The notes beneath the pieces are model-generated. The model worked only from the letters and a program-made list of their open reading frames with translations, did no database searches and was not told the DNA's origin. DNA of 64,000 bases. Origin: Methanocaldococcus infernus ME (GTDB lineage Archaea; AGJL01; Methanococci; Methanococcales; Methanocaldococcaceae). How positions within the stretch are numbered: the stretch's first letter is position 1; each line of letters opens with the position of its first letter. The stretch is from contig NC_014122.1 of NCBI RefSeq assembly GCF_000092305.1, positions 620,001-684,000 on the forward strand, written 5' to 3'. This document shows, piece by piece, positions 37,546-48,058 of the stretch. Made by a program: the position numbers and the translations under genes.

Positions 37546-38811
37546 TTATCTGTAAAGCACTTCTAAGTGCTTTGGCTCCTTCTTCTCCTTCTTCTTGCCC
37601 ATAACCTTATCAATAGCCTTTAAGAAGTCTTCCATTGTAACATAGTCCCTTAACTCTCTAATAGCATTCATCCCTGCCTCTGTACAGATAGCCTTTAACT
37701 CAGCTCCAACACATCCCTCTGTCAGCTTAGCTATCTTCTCTAAATCAACATCCTTCAAGTTCATCTTTCTTGTATGTATCTTTAAGATTTCTAACCTTCC
37801 TTTCTCATCTGGTGGAGGCACTTCTATAATTCTATCAAACCTTCCAGGTCTTAAGATAGCTGGATCTAAGATATCTAACCTATTAGTTGCTGCTATAACC
37901 TTAACATCTCCTCTTGGGTCAAAACCATCCATCTCTGCCAAGAGTTGCATTAGGGTTCTTTGAACCTCTCTATCTCCTCCAGTTAAAGCCTCAGTTCTCT
38001 TAGCAGCTATAGCATCAATTTCATCAATGAAGATGATGGAAGGAGCTTTCTCCTTAGCCAACTTAAAGATATCTTTAACTAAACTTGCTCCCTCTCCAAT
38101 GAACTTTTTAACCAGCTCTGAACCAACTACTCTTATAAATGTGGCATTTGTTTCCCTTGCTACAGCTTTAGCTAATAAAGTCTTCCCTGTTCCTGGTGGA
38201 CCATAGAGGAGAACTCCTTTAGGTGGCTCAATTCCAATCTTTTCAAAGAGTTCAGGATGTTTTAATGGTAGCTCAACAACTTCCCTAATCTCTTGAATTT
38301 GCTTATCTAAACCTCCAATATCTTCATATCTAACATTTGGCCTCTCTTCTATCTCCATAGCCTTAGCTCTATAATCCTTAGTCTCTGGAAGAACGTCAAC
38401 TATTGTCAATGTCTGCTGATTTAAAGCTACCCTTGTTCCTGGTGTAAGGTCATCAGGATTTACAAAGTGAGAAATATTAACTAAAAAGCTTGGCCCTGAG
38501 GAACTTTTAACTATAGCCTTCCTCTCACCAATTTTATCAACAATTGTCCCTACCAATAAAGGAGGAACTCTCATTCTATCTAATTCTCTTCTTAAAATTT
38601 CAACTTCCTTAGAAAGTTGGATGTTCTCTCTCTCTAATTCTCTCTTTTCAATCTCTAATTTTAAAATTTTACTTTCCAGCTCAGCAATTTTTGCCTTTTC
38701 ATGTAAGTCTTCAACATCCTTTTTAATCCTATCCTCTAATTCTTTAAATTCCTCTTCTCTAAATTCTTTTTTCTCCTTCTTATCTAAATTTAGTATTTCA
38801 TCAAAAACCAT
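37546..38811 (-). CDS. pan: proteasome-activating nucleotidase (PAN)
   Basis: The 421-residue AAA ATPase unfolds proteins for the archaeal 20S proteasome. An N-terminal coiled coil spans about residues 12-80, an OB domain about 83-150, Walker A GPPGTGKT 204-211, Walker B FIDEIDAI, the sensor ATNR and the arginine finger region RPGRFDR. The last three residues, LYR, are a HbYX gate-opening motif. Proteasome subunits are not in the window. Confidence 0.96.
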   Translation of the reverse strand: MVFDEILNLDKKEKKEFREEEFKELEDRIKKDVEDLHEKAKIAELESKILKLEIEKRELERENIQLSKEVEILRRELDRMRVPPLLVGTIVDKIGERKAIVKSSSGPSFLVNISHFVNPDDLTPGTRVALNQQTLTIVDVLPETKDYRAKAMEIEERPNVRYEDIGGLDKQIQEIREVVELPLKHPELFEKIGIEPPKGVLLYGPPGTGKTLLAKAVARETNATFIRVVGSELVKKFIGEGASLVKDIFKLAKEKAPSIIFIDEIDAIAAKRTEALTGGDREVQRTLMQLLAEMDGFDPRGDVKVIAATNRLDILDPAILRPGRFDRIIEVPPPDEKGRLEILKIHTRKMNLKDVDLEKIAKLTEGCVGAELKAICTEAGMNAIRELRDYVTMEDFLKAIDKVMGKKKEKKEPKHLEVLYR

Positions 38812-38919
38812 CTACAACACCAGAAAATCTTTTAAAGCTGTTCCATGTAATTTAAATGTAGTTTGTCTTAATATAAATAGATTAAAATTAAATTATAAAT
38901 TTAAATTGAGTGATAAGGG

Positions 38920-39201
38920 ATGATAGTTAGGGATGCTGAAGGCAAGGAGATAAAGATAGGAGACTATGTTATTTATATAAATACTGGTAGTAAGGGAAGG
39001 GTTGTAGATATTGTTGAGAGAGAAGGCTATGATAACAATATCTGGGTTCTCTTAGACAATGATCTATTATATAAGCCCTCTCTTTTAAGGGTTATTGAGG
39101 TTAAGGAAGAGAAGGAGAAGAAAGAAGAGGAGAAGATTGAGATTGAGGAAGAGATTAAGATAGATTCAACTGATCTCTCCGAAGCTGGAGGGGCTGGATA
39201 A
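38920..39201 (+). CDS. DUF2098 family protein
   Basis: A 93-residue protein. Residues 1-60 form a compact beta-rich domain ([43 protein letters not shown]) typical of the methanogen DUF2098 family. An acidic/Lys-rich linker ([19 protein letters not shown]) and a short Gly/Ala tail follow. No function is known. The stop overlaps the start of the PLP-enzyme gene by one base, so the two are co-translated. Confidence 0.75.
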   Translation: MIVRDAEGKEIKIGDYVIYINTGSKGRVVDIVEREGYDNNIWVLLDNDLLYKPSLLRVIEVKEEKEKKEEEKIEIEEEIKIDSTDLSEAGGAG

Positions 39202-40274
39202 TGGAAATTGATAGGATTAGGAAGGCTCAAGAGTTGGTTTTAAAAATTTTACATGAAAAGGGTAGAGAACATTTATATGACTTAAGTGGCCTCTCTGGAG
39301 GGTTCTTAATAGAGGATGAGGATAAAGATTTACTAAATACTTATATAGGCTCATCTTACTTCTCTAAGAAGGTTGATGAGCTTGGAAGGGAACATTTAAA
39401 AGGAGAGAGATGTGTAGCATTTAATAGAACAACATCAGCTATATTAAGTACAATACTAACCTTAAAGCCTAAGAAAGTTATTCACTACCTCCCAGAGCTT
39501 CCAGGACATCCATCTATAAGGAGAGCTTCCTCCCTTGTAGATGCTCAATACATGGAAGACAATAACTTAGAAATACTTGAAAATTTAGATAAAGGAGATT
39601 TGTTAGTTATCACTGGCACAACTATGGATTTAGAGGTTATAAATCTTAAAGACTTTAAGGAAGCTATAAGGATTGGGAAAGAGAGAGAGGCCATAATATT
39701 AGTTGATGATGCCTCTGGAGCAAGGGTTAGGCTTCTCTATAACCAACCTCCAGCCCTTGAGCTTGGAGCTGACCTTGTTGTTACAAGCACTGACAAACTA
39801 ATGGATGGACCAAGAGGAGGCTTATTAGCTGGAAATGATATAGAGTTAGTTGAAAAAATCTATGAGACTGGATTAAAATATGGGTTAGAGGCTCAGCCTC
39901 CAGCATTGGCTGGCATCTATAGAGCTTTACAAAACTTTAGCTTGGAAAGGTTAAGGAAAGTTTTTGAGAGAGCTAAGAAGATAAATTTGGATAAGATAAA
40001 GTGGGCTAAGAGGACAGCTACAGGTTTTGTTATAAAGAAGGTTGTTGATGATGAAAAGAGGAATAGGGAGATATTAGAAGAAGCTGCCTTTTACTTGCTA
40101 AAGAAGTATGGGATCTTAACCATAACTGCCTTAGGGTCTCCAGGAGCAAGTAGAAGTTTAAGAATTGACTTATCATCAAGAGATGCTGAGAGGTTAAGTG
40201 ATGAAAAAATCGTTGATGCTGTTTATGATAGCTTAACCTACGCCTTAAAAAATGGTGCGGGGGACGGGATTTGA
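39201..40274 (+). CDS. SelA-like PLP-dependent enzyme (MJ0158 family)
   Basis: The 357-residue fold-type I PLP enzyme resembles the archaeal SelA-like family. [10 protein letters not shown] is the cofactor Asp region, [17 protein letters not shown] contains the PLP lysine, and [13 protein letters not shown] is the phosphate-binding region. Archaeal members do not make selenocysteinyl-tRNA the bacterial way, and their substrate is unsettled. The final seven codons and stop lie inside the antisense tRNA-Leu gene, giving an unusual Gly-rich tail NGAGDGI. Confidence 0.82.
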   Translation: MEIDRIRKAQELVLKILHEKGREHLYDLSGLSGGFLIEDEDKDLLNTYIGSSYFSKKVDELGREHLKGERCVAFNRTTSAILSTILTLKPKKVIHYLPELPGHPSIRRASSLVDAQYMEDNNLEILENLDKGDLLVITGTTMDLEVINLKDFKEAIRIGKEREAIILVDDASGARVRLLYNQPPALELGADLVVTSTDKLMDGPRGGLLAGNDIELVEKIYETGLKYGLEAQPPALAGIYRALQNFSLERLRKVFERAKKINLDKIKWAKRTATGFVIKKVVDDEKRNREILEEAAFYLLKKYGILTITALGSPGASRSLRIDLSSRDAERLSDEKIVDAVYDSLTYALKNGAGDGI

Positions 40275-40340
40275 ACCCGCGAACCCCTACGGGACCAGAC
40301 CCTCAATCTGGCGCCTTTGGCCAGGCTTGGCGACCCCCGC
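40253..40340 (-). tRNA. tRNA-Leu(GAG)
   Basis: The acceptor GCGGGGG pairs with CCCCCGC, discriminator A, CCA encoded. The anticodon stem CCAGA/TCTGG encloses loop TTGAGGG, anticodon GAG. A long variable arm (TCCCGTAGGGGTTCG) marks class II. The 3' 22 bases overlap the end of the opposite-strand PLP-enzyme gene. Confidence 0.96.
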
Positions 40341-40372
40341 ACGGCAAAGCATTTTTTATATTTGTTGCAAGG

Positions 40373-40380
40373 TATTTAAA
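40373..40380 (-). promoter_or_regulatory. TATA box for tRNA-Leu
   Basis: On the minus strand TTTAAATA followed by CC begins about 40 and ends 33 bases upstream of the tRNA-Leu 5' end, preceded by TAAAT as a possible BRE. Confidence 0.45.
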
Positions 40381-40428
40381 ATTTACGCACTTTAAATTAA
40401 ATAATCAAATAATTAAATAGGTGAGATT

Positions 40429-41730
40429 TTGATAGTTGAGAAGGCTGAAGAATACTTAGAGAGGATAGAGAAGAATAAAGATTTAAATGCCTTCATTGAG
40501 GTTCAAAAGGAGAGGGTTTTAAAAGAAGCTGAAAGGTTAGAGAAGGATGAGGAGGCTAAGAAAAAGCCTTTATATGGAAAAATAGTAGCTGTAAAGGCTA
40601 ATATAAATGTTGAAGGCTACACTATTTCCTGTGCTTCCAAAACTTTAGAGAACTATGTAGCTCCTTACAATGCCACTGTTATAGAAAAGCTTTTAGATGC
40701 TGGAGCCTTAATTATTGGAATTACAAATATGGATGAATTTGCCTGTGGAAGTTCTGGGGAAACCTCTTACTATGGACCAACAAAAAACCCTGTAGCTAAG
40801 GATAGAATCCCTGGAGGTTCTTCCTCTGGCTCAGCTGCAGCTGTTTCAGCTGAGTTATGTGACATAGCCTTAGGTAGTGACACTGGGGGAAGTATAAGAA
40901 ATCCCTCATCCCACTGTGGAGTCTCTGGGTTTAAGCCAAGCTATGGAGTTGTAAGTAGACATGGGCTATGTGACTTAGCCATGAGTTTTGATCAAATAGG
41001 GCCAATAGCTAAGAGAGCTGAAGATCTCTTATTGGTTATGAACATCATTAAAGGGAAAGATGTAAGGGATACAACAACAGTAGAAACTCCAGAATTTAAG
41101 AAGTTAGATGTCTCAAAGTTTAAGGTTGGAGTTGTTGAAGAGTTTATGGAAGCTGCAGATGAAAAAATAAGGAAGGAGATTGAGAAAGGAATAGAAGTTT
41201 TTAAAGATATGGGATGTGAAATAGTTCATTTAAACTATAAATATTTAGATTTAGCTCTACCAACTTACTATTTAATAAACTATGTTGAGTTCTTCTCAGC
41301 CACAAGGAGATATGATGGTAGAAGATATGGTTATAGGATAGAAGAGGTTTGTGGAGAAGAGGTTTTAAGAAGAATAACTATAGGGTCAATGATAAGTCAG
41401 AAAGAATATAGTGGAAAGTATTACAAGAAAGCTTTAAAGGCAAGAAACTTGTTAAGGAAGGAGATGATAAAGTTAATGAAAGATATTGACATTATTGTCT
41501 CTCCAACTGTTCCTAAACTTCCTCATAAGTTAGGGGAGAAGTTATCTCCTATGGACATGTATAACTATGATGTCTTAACAGTCTTAGCTAACATCTGTGG
41601 AGTTCCAGCTGGAACTGTTCCATGCTCAGCCATCAATGGCATTCCAATTGGGCTACAGATAATGGCTAAGCCCTTTGAAGATGAGAAGGTTTTAAGTGCA
41701 ATGATTGAGTTTGAGAACTTAAATAAATAA
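40429..41730 (+). CDS. gatA: Glu-tRNA(Gln)/Asp-tRNA(Asn) amidotransferase subunit A
   Basis: The 433-residue amidase subunit releases ammonia from glutamine or asparagine for transamidation of mischarged tRNA. The amidase triad lysine is in IVAVKANIN, the cis-serine in PGGSSSGSAAAVSA, and the nucleophilic serine in GSDTGGSIRNPSSHCG. It is somewhat shorter than bacterial GatA. The start is a TTG with GGTGAGAT upstream. GatB and GatC are not present nearby. Confidence 0.94.
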   Translation: MIVEKAEEYLERIEKNKDLNAFIEVQKERVLKEAERLEKDEEAKKKPLYGKIVAVKANINVEGYTISCASKTLENYVAPYNATVIEKLLDAGALIIGITNMDEFACGSSGETSYYGPTKNPVAKDRIPGGSSSGSAAAVSAELCDIALGSDTGGSIRNPSSHCGVSGFKPSYGVVSRHGLCDLAMSFDQIGPIAKRAEDLLLVMNIIKGKDVRDTTTVETPEFKKLDVSKFKVGVVEEFMEAADEKIRKEIEKGIEVFKDMGCEIVHLNYKYLDLALPTYYLINYVEFFSATRRYDGRRYGYRIEEVCGEEVLRRITIGSMISQKEYSGKYYKKALKARNLLRKEMIKLMKDIDIIVSPTVPKLPHKLGEKLSPMDMYNYDVLTVLANICGVPAGTVPCSAINGIPIGLQIMAKPFEDEKVLSAMIEFENLNK

Positions 41731-41744
41731 CAAAGAGGGAGAGC

Positions 41745-41993
41745 TTGAAATATAAGGCTACAGTCACAATAAAGTTAAAAAAAGGAGTTCTAAATCCTGA
41801 GGGAAGGACAATAAAGAGAGCTTTAGAATTTTTAGGCTATGAGGTTGAGGATGTAAATACTTACAAGATGATAGATCTTATCTTAAATGGGGAGAGTGAG
41901 GAAGAAGTTTATAAGAAAGTTGAAGAGATGTGTCAAAAACTCTTAGCCAACCCTGTTATACATGACTATAGGATTAAGGTAGAAAGGCTATGA
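41745..41993 (+). CDS. purS: phosphoribosylformylglycinamidine synthase subunit PurS
   Basis: An 82-residue small subunit that bridges PurL and PurQ in purine synthesis. It matches PurS by YKATVTIKLKKGVLNPEGRTIKRALEFLGYEVEDVNTYKMIDL. The start is TTG with GAGGGAGAG upstream. It overlaps serB by four bases. PurL and PurQ are elsewhere. Confidence 0.92.
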   Translation: MKYKATVTIKLKKGVLNPEGRTIKRALEFLGYEVEDVNTYKMIDLILNGESEEEVYKKVEEMCQKLLANPVIHDYRIKVERL

Positions 41994-42610
41994 GGAAAAA
42001 AATTATCTTTTTTGATTTTGACAGTACATTAATTAACAATGAAACCATAGATGAGCTTGCTAAAGAGGCTGGAGTTGAGAGAGAGGTTAAAGAGATCACC
42101 AAGAAGGCAATGAGAGGAGAAATAGATTTCAAGGAAGCTTTAAAGGAGAGGGTTAAGCTCTTAAAAGGCTTACCTTTAGAGAAGGTTAATGAAGCTATTG
42201 AAAGATTAACCTTAACTGAAGGGGCTGAAGAAACCATTAAAGAGCTTAAAAAGAAAGGTTATATAGTGGCTGTAATTAGTGGAGGCTTTGACATAGCTCT
42301 CAACAAGTTTAAGGATAAGCTAAATATAGATTACTCTTTTGGTAATACTTTAATAGTGAAAGATAATAAGCTAACAGGAGAGGTTGAGGAGAAGGTTATT
42401 GACAAGGGAGAGGTTGTAGAGAACTTAGTTAAAGAGTTAAAGATTCCCAAGGAGAATATTGTAGTTGTGGGGGATGGAGCTAATGACATAGCTATGTTTG
42501 AAAAAGCTGGGTTAAGGATAGCTTTCTGTGCCAAACCAATATTAAAGGAGAAGGCAGACATCTGTATAGAGAAGAGAGATTTAAAGGAGATTTTAAAATA
42601 TGTTAAGTGA
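41990..42610 (+). CDS. serB: phosphoserine phosphatase
   Basis: The 206-residue HAD-family enzyme performs the last step of serine synthesis. The nucleophile motif is FDFDSTL at about residues 6-12. ISGGFDIAL carries the conserved Ser, and the metal-binding segment is VVGDGANDIAMFEKAG. Size and motifs match the structurally known archaeal SerB. It is translated from an ATGA overlap with purS. Confidence 0.94.
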   Translation: MRKKIIFFDFDSTLINNETIDELAKEAGVEREVKEITKKAMRGEIDFKEALKERVKLLKGLPLEKVNEAIERLTLTEGAEETIKELKKKGYIVAVISGGFDIALNKFKDKLNIDYSFGNTLIVKDNKLTGEVEEKVIDKGEVVENLVKELKIPKENIVVVGDGANDIAMFEKAGLRIAFCAKPILKEKADICIEKRDLKEILKYVK

Positions 42611-42616
42611 TAAACC

Positions 42617-43585
42617 ATGTTAAAAGGGATAGTGGAAGAAATAAAGAATTTTGAAGGGCTTTTAAGGAAAAAGGCTATAAAGGATGTTATTGGAAACTTC
42701 ACATTTGATGAAGACTATGAGTTTGAAATCATAGAAGACTTTGGAGATGATGCAGCTGTTATAGGGATAGATGGAGAGAATGCTATTTTACTTGCAGCTG
42801 ATGGGATCTGGGGAAAGCTTTTAGAAAAAGACCCTTGGTGGGCTGGCTATTGTTCAGTGTTGGTTAACTGTAATGACATTGCTGCCATGGGAGGAAAGTG
42901 CTTAGGGATGACCAATATCATAAGTATGAAGGATAAAGATGTTTGTAGAGAGGTTTTAAAGGGAGTTAAGGATGGAATTAAGAAGTTTGGAGTCCCTATG
43001 GTTGGTGGGCATACGCATCCAGATGCTCAGTGCAATGTGTTAGATGTAGCCATAACAGGAATTGCTAAGAAGGATAAATTATTATTAAGTAGAAATGCAA
43101 AAGTTGGAGATAAAATAATCTTTGCCTATGACTTAGATGGAAAGTTATATGAGAATTTCCCACTAAATTGGGATACTACAACTATGAAACCAAAGAAGTT
43201 AGTTAAGGCTCAACTCCTCTCACTTGTGGAAATTGCTGAGAATAACTTGGCTAACTCATGTAAAGATATCAGCAACCCTGGAGCTATAGGAACACTTGGC
43301 ATGCTTTTAGAGTTAGCCAAGAAGGGAGGAATTGTAGATATAACAAAAATTCCTAAGCCTGAGGAGATAGAGTTAGTCCATTGGCTTAAGGTTTATCCTG
43401 GCTCTGGCTTTGTTTTAACAGCCAAGGAGGAAAATGTAAAAGAGATCAAAAGAATTTTTGAGGATGTTAATATCACTGCTGAAGTCTGTGGAGAGGTTAA
43501 AAGAGAAAGAAAGTTATATATAACAGATGGAAAAGAAAAAGAGCTTGTCTTTGACTTTGAAAAAGAGTTTATTTGTGGTTGCTAA
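42617..43585 (+). CDS. methanogenesis marker protein 2 (AIR synthase-like)
   Basis: The 322-residue protein has the PurM/ThiL/SelD/HypE fold: FGDDAAVIGIDGENAILLAADGIW for the N-terminal ATP-binding Asp-rich segment, NCNDIAAMGGKCLGMTN and VPMVGGHTHPDA. These match methanogenesis marker 2. Members are presumed ATP-dependent but no substrate is assigned. A Cys-containing tail FICGC ends the protein. The 3' end overlaps the convergent protease gene by 17 bases. Confidence 0.85.
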   Translation: MLKGIVEEIKNFEGLLRKKAIKDVIGNFTFDEDYEFEIIEDFGDDAAVIGIDGENAILLAADGIWGKLLEKDPWWAGYCSVLVNCNDIAAMGGKCLGMTNIISMKDKDVCREVLKGVKDGIKKFGVPMVGGHTHPDAQCNVLDVAITGIAKKDKLLLSRNAKVGDKIIFAYDLDGKLYENFPLNWDTTTMKPKKLVKAQLLSLVEIAENNLANSCKDISNPGAIGTLGMLLELAKKGGIVDITKIPKPEEIELVHWLKVYPGSGFVLTAKEENVKEIKRIFEDVNITAEVCGEVKRERKLYITDGKEKELVFDFEKEFICGC

Positions 43586-44384
43586 CTGTCTGATATTCAA
43601 CTGTTCCTCTCTCCCTTACTGGCTGTTTGTAAAGTTCCATCAATAAGTAAATCTCTTCAGGAACATCAGTATCTACTTTTAAACCTAACTTTATAGCTTC
43701 ATCTACAGTAATAGGATAGTCATGTGTCCATCTTCCCTCAGTTAAGATCTTAGCCAACTCTTTAGCCTTCTCTTCTCCATACTTATCTTTTAAAAGCCAA
43801 TAGACAAAGTTTTCAACTTGTTTTATAGCTTTCTTAGCAACATCAGCTAAAATTAAAGTTTTATCTTCAACATTCTCCTTTCCTTTCTCTTCTACAGCTT
43901 TAACAATACTTGGAGCTGGATATTGGCCGAGTTGAGGATCAACTGGGCCAAGGACAGCATTTTTATCCATAATTATCTTATCAGCAGCTAAAGCTATTAA
44001 TGTCCCTCCACTCATGGCATAGTGTGGAACTATAACCCTTGTCTCTGCAGGATGATTTTTTAAAGCCCTTGCTATCTGTGAAGCTGCTAAAACTAAGCCT
44101 CCTGGAGTATGTATAATTAGATCTATTGGCTTATCCTTAGGAGCTGATCTTATAGCCCTTAAAATTTCTTCACTATCCTCTATAGAGATAAATTTATAAA
44201 TTGGAATTCCAAATAGGCCTATACTCTCCTGCCTGTGAATTAAGGTTATGACTGTTGAACCTCTCTTATTGGCTATCTCTTTCAATAATCTATTTCTTGC
44301 AGCTCTCAAATTCCAAAAGTGAAATTGAGGAGCCATTAAAAGATAAAAAAAGAAAAGCCACCAAATTAACCCTATAATGTCCAT
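43569..44384 (-). CDS. SDH-family Clp-fold serine protease (membrane-anchored)
   Basis: The 271-residue protein has an N-terminal membrane helix (residues about 3-18) and a Clp/SppA-type catalytic domain. The nucleophile is in HYAMSGGTLIALAAD, preceded by IDLIIHTPGGLVLAASQIARAL for the oxyanion region. The Asp of AVLGPVDPQ and the His of GRWTHDYP fit the Ser-Asp-His triad after which this archaeal family (DUF114) is named. It probably cleaves membrane or membrane-proximal proteins. The MBF1 gene is four bases upstream. Confidence 0.85.
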   Translation of the reverse strand: MDIIGLIWWLFFFYLLMAPQFHFWNLRAARNRLLKEIANKRGSTVITLIHRQESIGLFGIPIYKFISIEDSEEILRAIRSAPKDKPIDLIIHTPGGLVLAASQIARALKNHPAETRVIVPHYAMSGGTLIALAADKIIMDKNAVLGPVDPQLGQYPAPSIVKAVEEKGKENVEDKTLILADVAKKAIKQVENFVYWLLKDKYGEEKAKELAKILTEGRWTHDYPITVDEAIKLGLKVDTDVPEEIYLLMELYKQPVRERGTVEYQTVSNHK

Positions 44385-44388
44385 GGTC

Positions 44389-44880
44389 TCACTTCTTTAT
44401 TTTTAAAAAGTGTCCCAAGGTTAAGCTGTCATCTTCACTTGAGATATTATAAAATTCAAAGCCTTCAGAGCTTTCAGTTAGCTTAACCTTTAAAAACTTC
44501 TCCAACTTTTTAATTTCTTCATCACTTGGCTCTAACTCATATCTCTCAAACTTATGGAGAACTGTAGCTTTCATTTTAAGCTTTTCAGCAAGTTCCTCTA
44601 TTGACAAACCAAGTTTTTCCCTTGCCTTTCTAATAACATCTCCATAATCCTCTCTAAGTGAAGGCAGAGAGTCAAAAATATCTCTCCTTCTTGGCTTTTT
44701 AACTCCTTTATTACCTTTATAGCTACCAATAGCCATTTTTTTAACTTTCTTAACCCTTGAGTAGGTTTTAGGAGCCTTACCAAATTTTAAACACTCTTTA
44801 CAGACATACATTTCAGAACCTTCAATCATAACCTTGTAGAGTTTATCTACAAGTTTTCCACATAATTCACACATCTGCAT
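44389..44880 (-). CDS. multiprotein bridging factor aMBF1
   Basis: The 163-residue protein has an N-terminal zinc ribbon (CELCGKLV at 4-11; CKECLKFG at about 27-34), a basic linker ([11 protein letters not shown]) and a Cro-type helix-turn-helix ([50 protein letters not shown]). aMBF1 associates with translating ribosomes and transcription factors in archaea. It is transcribed with the downstream SDH protease. Confidence 0.9.
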   Translation of the reverse strand: MQMCELCGKLVDKLYKVMIEGSEMYVCKECLKFGKAPKTYSRVKKVKKMAIGSYKGNKGVKKPRRRDIFDSLPSLREDYGDVIRKAREKLGLSIEELAEKLKMKATVLHKFERYELEPSDEEIKKLEKFLKVKLTESSEGFEFYNISSEDDSLTLGHFLKIKK

Positions 44881-44958
44881 AGCTGCACCTTTAGAAAAAT
44901 ATGTTTTATAAGTTAAGTTTAATAAATTAAGTATAAAAGTATTTTGGGTTGGGTTGAG

Positions 44959-45693
44959 ATGAAAGTTGAAGAGAGAATAAATAAGATAATTGAAGAGGAT
45001 GGATCAGCTTATTTTATCCTCTTAGATCCTGAAGAAAATATTATTGATATTGCTGAGCAAGTCTATAGCTATGTTGATGCCTTCCTTGTTGGGGGTAGTA
45101 TAGGAATCTCTAATTTAGATGAGAAGGTTAAAGAGCTTAGGAAGTTTAAGAAGCCAATCATCTTATTCCCTGGTAATGTTGATGGGCTAACAAGATATGC
45201 TGATGCTGTCCTTTACATGAGTTTAATGAACTCCCTAAATCCTTACTGGATAGTTACAGCTCCAACCTTGGGAGCCTTAAAAATTTTAGAATATAAATTA
45301 GAGCCAATACCAACAGCTTATCTATGCATAGAGCCTGCTAAGAAAACATCAGTTGGTTTTGTTGGGGATATAAAAGAGATTCCAAGAGATAAGCCAAAGA
45401 TAGCAGCTCTCTATTGTTTATCAGCTAAGTTCTTTGGAATGAGATGGGCTTACTTAGAAGCTGGAAGTGGGGCTGAGAAGCCAGTTAGTGATGAGATGAT
45501 AAAGCTCTGTAAAAAGTTGTCAGGAATTAACCTAATAGTTGGTGGAGGCATTAAAAAACCTGAAATAGCTTATAACAAAGTACTGGCTGGGGCTGATGTT
45601 ATAGTAACTGGTAATATACTTGAGAAAGACACTAACTTAGCAGAGAAATTTTATGATTCAATAAAAAAGGCAGGTAGAGAGAAATGGAAATAA
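44959..45693 (+). CDS. geranylgeranylglyceryl phosphate synthase
   Basis: The roughly 244-residue TIM-barrel enzyme forms the first ether bond of archaeal lipids from glycerol-1-phosphate and GGPP. Typical segments are [45 protein letters not shown] and [13 protein letters not shown]. The ATG at 44959 with GGTTGAG upstream is chosen over the TTG at 44944. hisA begins ten bases before its stop. Confidence 0.92.
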   Translation: MKVEERINKIIEEDGSAYFILLDPEENIIDIAEQVYSYVDAFLVGGSIGISNLDEKVKELRKFKKPIILFPGNVDGLTRYADAVLYMSLMNSLNPYWIVTAPTLGALKILEYKLEPIPTAYLCIEPAKKTSVGFVGDIKEIPRDKPKIAALYCLSAKFFGMRWAYLEAGSGAEKPVSDEMIKLCKKLSGINLIVGGGIKKPEIAYNKVLAGADVIVTGNILEKDTNLAEKFYDSIKKAGREKWK

Positions 45694-46403
45694 TTCCAGC
45701 AGTAGATATAAAGGAGGGAAGGTGTGTTCAACTTGTTCAAGGAGATCCAAATAAAAAGCTGTTAGAGATAGAAGATCCTGTTGAAGTTGCTAAGAGATGG
45801 GTTAATAAGGGAGCTAATTACTTACATCTTATAGACTTAGATGCAGCTCTTGGGGAGGGAGATAACTTAGAAGTTATTAAAAGGATTGTTGAAGAGGTTA
45901 ATGTTCCTGTAGAGGTTGGAGGAGGAATTAGAGATATAGAGAGAGCTTTAGAGTTAATTGAGTTAGGAGTGGATAGAATAATTGTAGGAACTAAGGCAAT
46001 AACTGATAGCAAATTTTTGGATGAGTTAAATGGTTACATAGAGAAAGATAGAATTGTCTTAGCTGTTGAGAGTAAAGAGGGAAAGGTTGTTATAAAGGGC
46101 TGGAAAGAGAAGCTAAATTTAAAGCCTATTGATGTGATAGAGAAATTTAAGGATAAAGTTGGCTACATACTCTACACAAATGTAGATGTTGAAGGCTTAA
46201 TGAAGGGAATAAAGATAGAGGAAATTAAAAATCTTATAAAAAACTCTCCCCTACCAGTTATATACTCAGGAGGAGTTACTAAGATTGATGACATAATAAC
46301 ATTAAAAGAGCTTGGAGCTTATGGAGTTGTGATAGGCTCAGCTCTCTATAAGGGAAAGATTAGCCTTAGAGAAGCTTTAAAGGTTTTAGAGAATGAAGGT
46401 TAA
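45684..46403 (+). CDS. hisA: ProFAR isomerase HisA
   Basis: The 239-residue beta/alpha-barrel enzyme of histidine synthesis shows the paired half-barrel motifs: [17 protein letters not shown] with the catalytic Asp 8, [17 protein letters not shown] with the second catalytic Asp, and [12 protein letters not shown]. Overlaps of about ten bases at both ends link it to the GGGP synthase and DUF192 genes. Confidence 0.94.
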   Translation: MEIIPAVDIKEGRCVQLVQGDPNKKLLEIEDPVEVAKRWVNKGANYLHLIDLDAALGEGDNLEVIKRIVEEVNVPVEVGGGIRDIERALELIELGVDRIIVGTKAITDSKFLDELNGYIEKDRIVLAVESKEGKVVIKGWKEKLNLKPIDVIEKFKDKVGYILYTNVDVEGLMKGIKIEEIKNLIKNSPLPVIYSGGVTKIDDIITLKELGAYGVVIGSALYKGKISLREALKVLENEG

Positions 46404-46719
46404 AATTAAAGATTTAGAGTTTGAAGTAGAGTTAGCTGACAACTTTATAAAAAGAGCCTTTGGCTTAATGCTGAGGGATATTAAAGATAAGGCTATGCTC
46501 TTCAAATATGGGAAGAGAAAGGTTAGGGTTCATACTTACTTTATGCTCTATCCCATAGATATCTTATTCATTTATAATAATAAAGTGGTAGATGCTGTTA
46601 GACTAAAACCTTGGAAGGGTTATAAGAGTAAGGTTTATTCCAACATGATGTTGGAGTTTAAGAGTTTAGAGGATAGGGATGTTAAAGAGTTCATAGGAGA
46701 AGAAGTTATCTTTAAATAA
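46393..46719 (+). CDS. DUF192 family protein
   Basis: A 108-residue small protein with DUF192 features: [10 protein letters not shown] at about residues 22-31 (family GLMFR-type motif), [21 protein letters not shown] and MMLEFKS. No function is known. The family is often extracytoplasmic, but here there is no signal peptide. It overlaps hisA by 11 bases and the convergent RNase J by 8. Confidence 0.82.
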   Translation: MKVKIKDLEFEVELADNFIKRAFGLMLRDIKDKAMLFKYGKRKVRVHTYFMLYPIDILFIYNNKVVDAVRLKPWKGYKSKVYSNMMLEFKSLEDRDVKEFIGEEVIFK

Positions 46720-48058
46720 CCCTCTCAAAGCTTAGGCATTGTCCATTCCTCAATAGATGGACATCCTCTCCTAATCTGTAACCCTCTTCTTCAGCCAACT
46801 TTGTATATTCTGCTGTTAGGTTAAAGTCTCCATGAGATGGAATAATATGCTCAGGGTTCAGCCATCTTAGCATATCCCTATGATCTTCCTTAGAGGCATG
46901 ACCAGAAACATGAGCTCCTTTAAAGATTCTAACCCCTAAGAGTTTTAATCTTGACTCTAACATATATCTCTGAGCTGCATTCATTGGGTTAGGGATAGGG
47001 TCAGCTGAGAATACAACACAGTCATATCTATCAAACTTATATGATGTCTTATTTGTAGCCATCCTTGATAGAACAGCTCCTTCTTCTCCTTGATGCCCTG
47101 TAGCCACTATTAAGTAATTCTCTTTTCCTTCCTTCATAATCATCTTTAAAGCCATCTCTATAGAGCTTGGATCCCCATAAATTCTTAAGTCATCTGGAAA
47201 CTTAACTAAGCCAATATCTTGAGCTATTCCACAGTATCTCATCATACTCCTCCCTAAGAGTACTGGAGTTCTATTCATCTTTTCAGCAATCTCAACTATT
47301 GACTTAATTCTTGCTATGTGGGAGGAGAAGGTTGTAACTATAACTCCATTCTTCTCATTGTCAGTTGCTAAGAGATCATTCTTCAGCAAGCCAGAGGCTA
47401 TAATCTCTGGTGGAGTCTTTCCCTCATGGTTTATCCTTGTTGTCTCTGAGATAAAGCAGAGAACTCCATTCTTTCCAACTCTTTTTATTGCTCTATAGTC
47501 TGGCCTCTCCCCAACAACTGGGAAGTTGTCAAACTTAAAATCATTTCCATAAACTATAGCTCCATAGGGAGTGTGTAGAACAGGTAAAACAGAGTCTGGA
47601 ATACTGTGGGTTATTCTAATAAACTCTAAGGTTATGTTTGGGGTTAAATCTATAGATTCTCCAGCATTTAAAACAACCAGTGGATTTCTAACATCAAATT
47701 TTTTCTCACTTAATATTTCCCTTTTAACAAGCTCTATAGTATATGGAGTTCCTATAATTGGAGCATTGTATCTATGGGCTAACTTAGGAACAGCCCCTAT
47801 GTGATCAAGATGCCCATGGGAGAGGACTATAGCTTTAACCTCTCCCTCAATGTTTTTCATAACTGTATCATTTGGAATAATTCCTTTCTCTATTAACTCT
47901 AAGCTGTGTAACTTAGATATGTCAGTATCTTCATGAATTAAAACTCTATCTAACCTAACCCCCATGTCCATAATGATGATTTCTCCATCTACATTAATAG
48001 CTGTCATGTTTCTACCAACTTCCTCATAACCACCAATAGCAACAATCTCCAATTTCAT
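46712..48058 (-). CDS. rnj: ribonuclease J
   Basis: The 448-residue metallo-beta-lactamase/beta-CASP nuclease has the metal motif [14 protein letters not shown] near residues 80-93, motif [15 protein letters not shown], the beta-CASP segment [11 protein letters not shown] and [16 protein letters not shown], and the final [11 protein letters not shown] and IIPSHGD. It is a 5'-3' exonuclease family in euryarchaea. It overlaps the idi2 gene by four bases. Confidence 0.92.
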   Translation of the reverse strand: MKLEIVAIGGYEEVGRNMTAINVDGEIIIMDMGVRLDRVLIHEDTDISKLHSLELIEKGIIPNDTVMKNIEGEVKAIVLSHGHLDHIGAVPKLAHRYNAPIIGTPYTIELVKREILSEKKFDVRNPLVVLNAGESIDLTPNITLEFIRITHSIPDSVLPVLHTPYGAIVYGNDFKFDNFPVVGERPDYRAIKRVGKNGVLCFISETTRINHEGKTPPEIIASGLLKNDLLATDNEKNGVIVTTFSSHIARIKSIVEIAEKMNRTPVLLGRSMMRYCGIAQDIGLVKFPDDLRIYGDPSSIEMALKMIMKEGKENYLIVATGHQGEEGAVLSRMATNKTSYKFDRYDCVVFSADPIPNPMNAAQRYMLESRLKLLGVRIFKGAHVSGHASKEDHRDMLRWLNPEHIIPSHGDFNLTAEYTKLAEEEGYRLGEDVHLLRNGQCLSFERVI

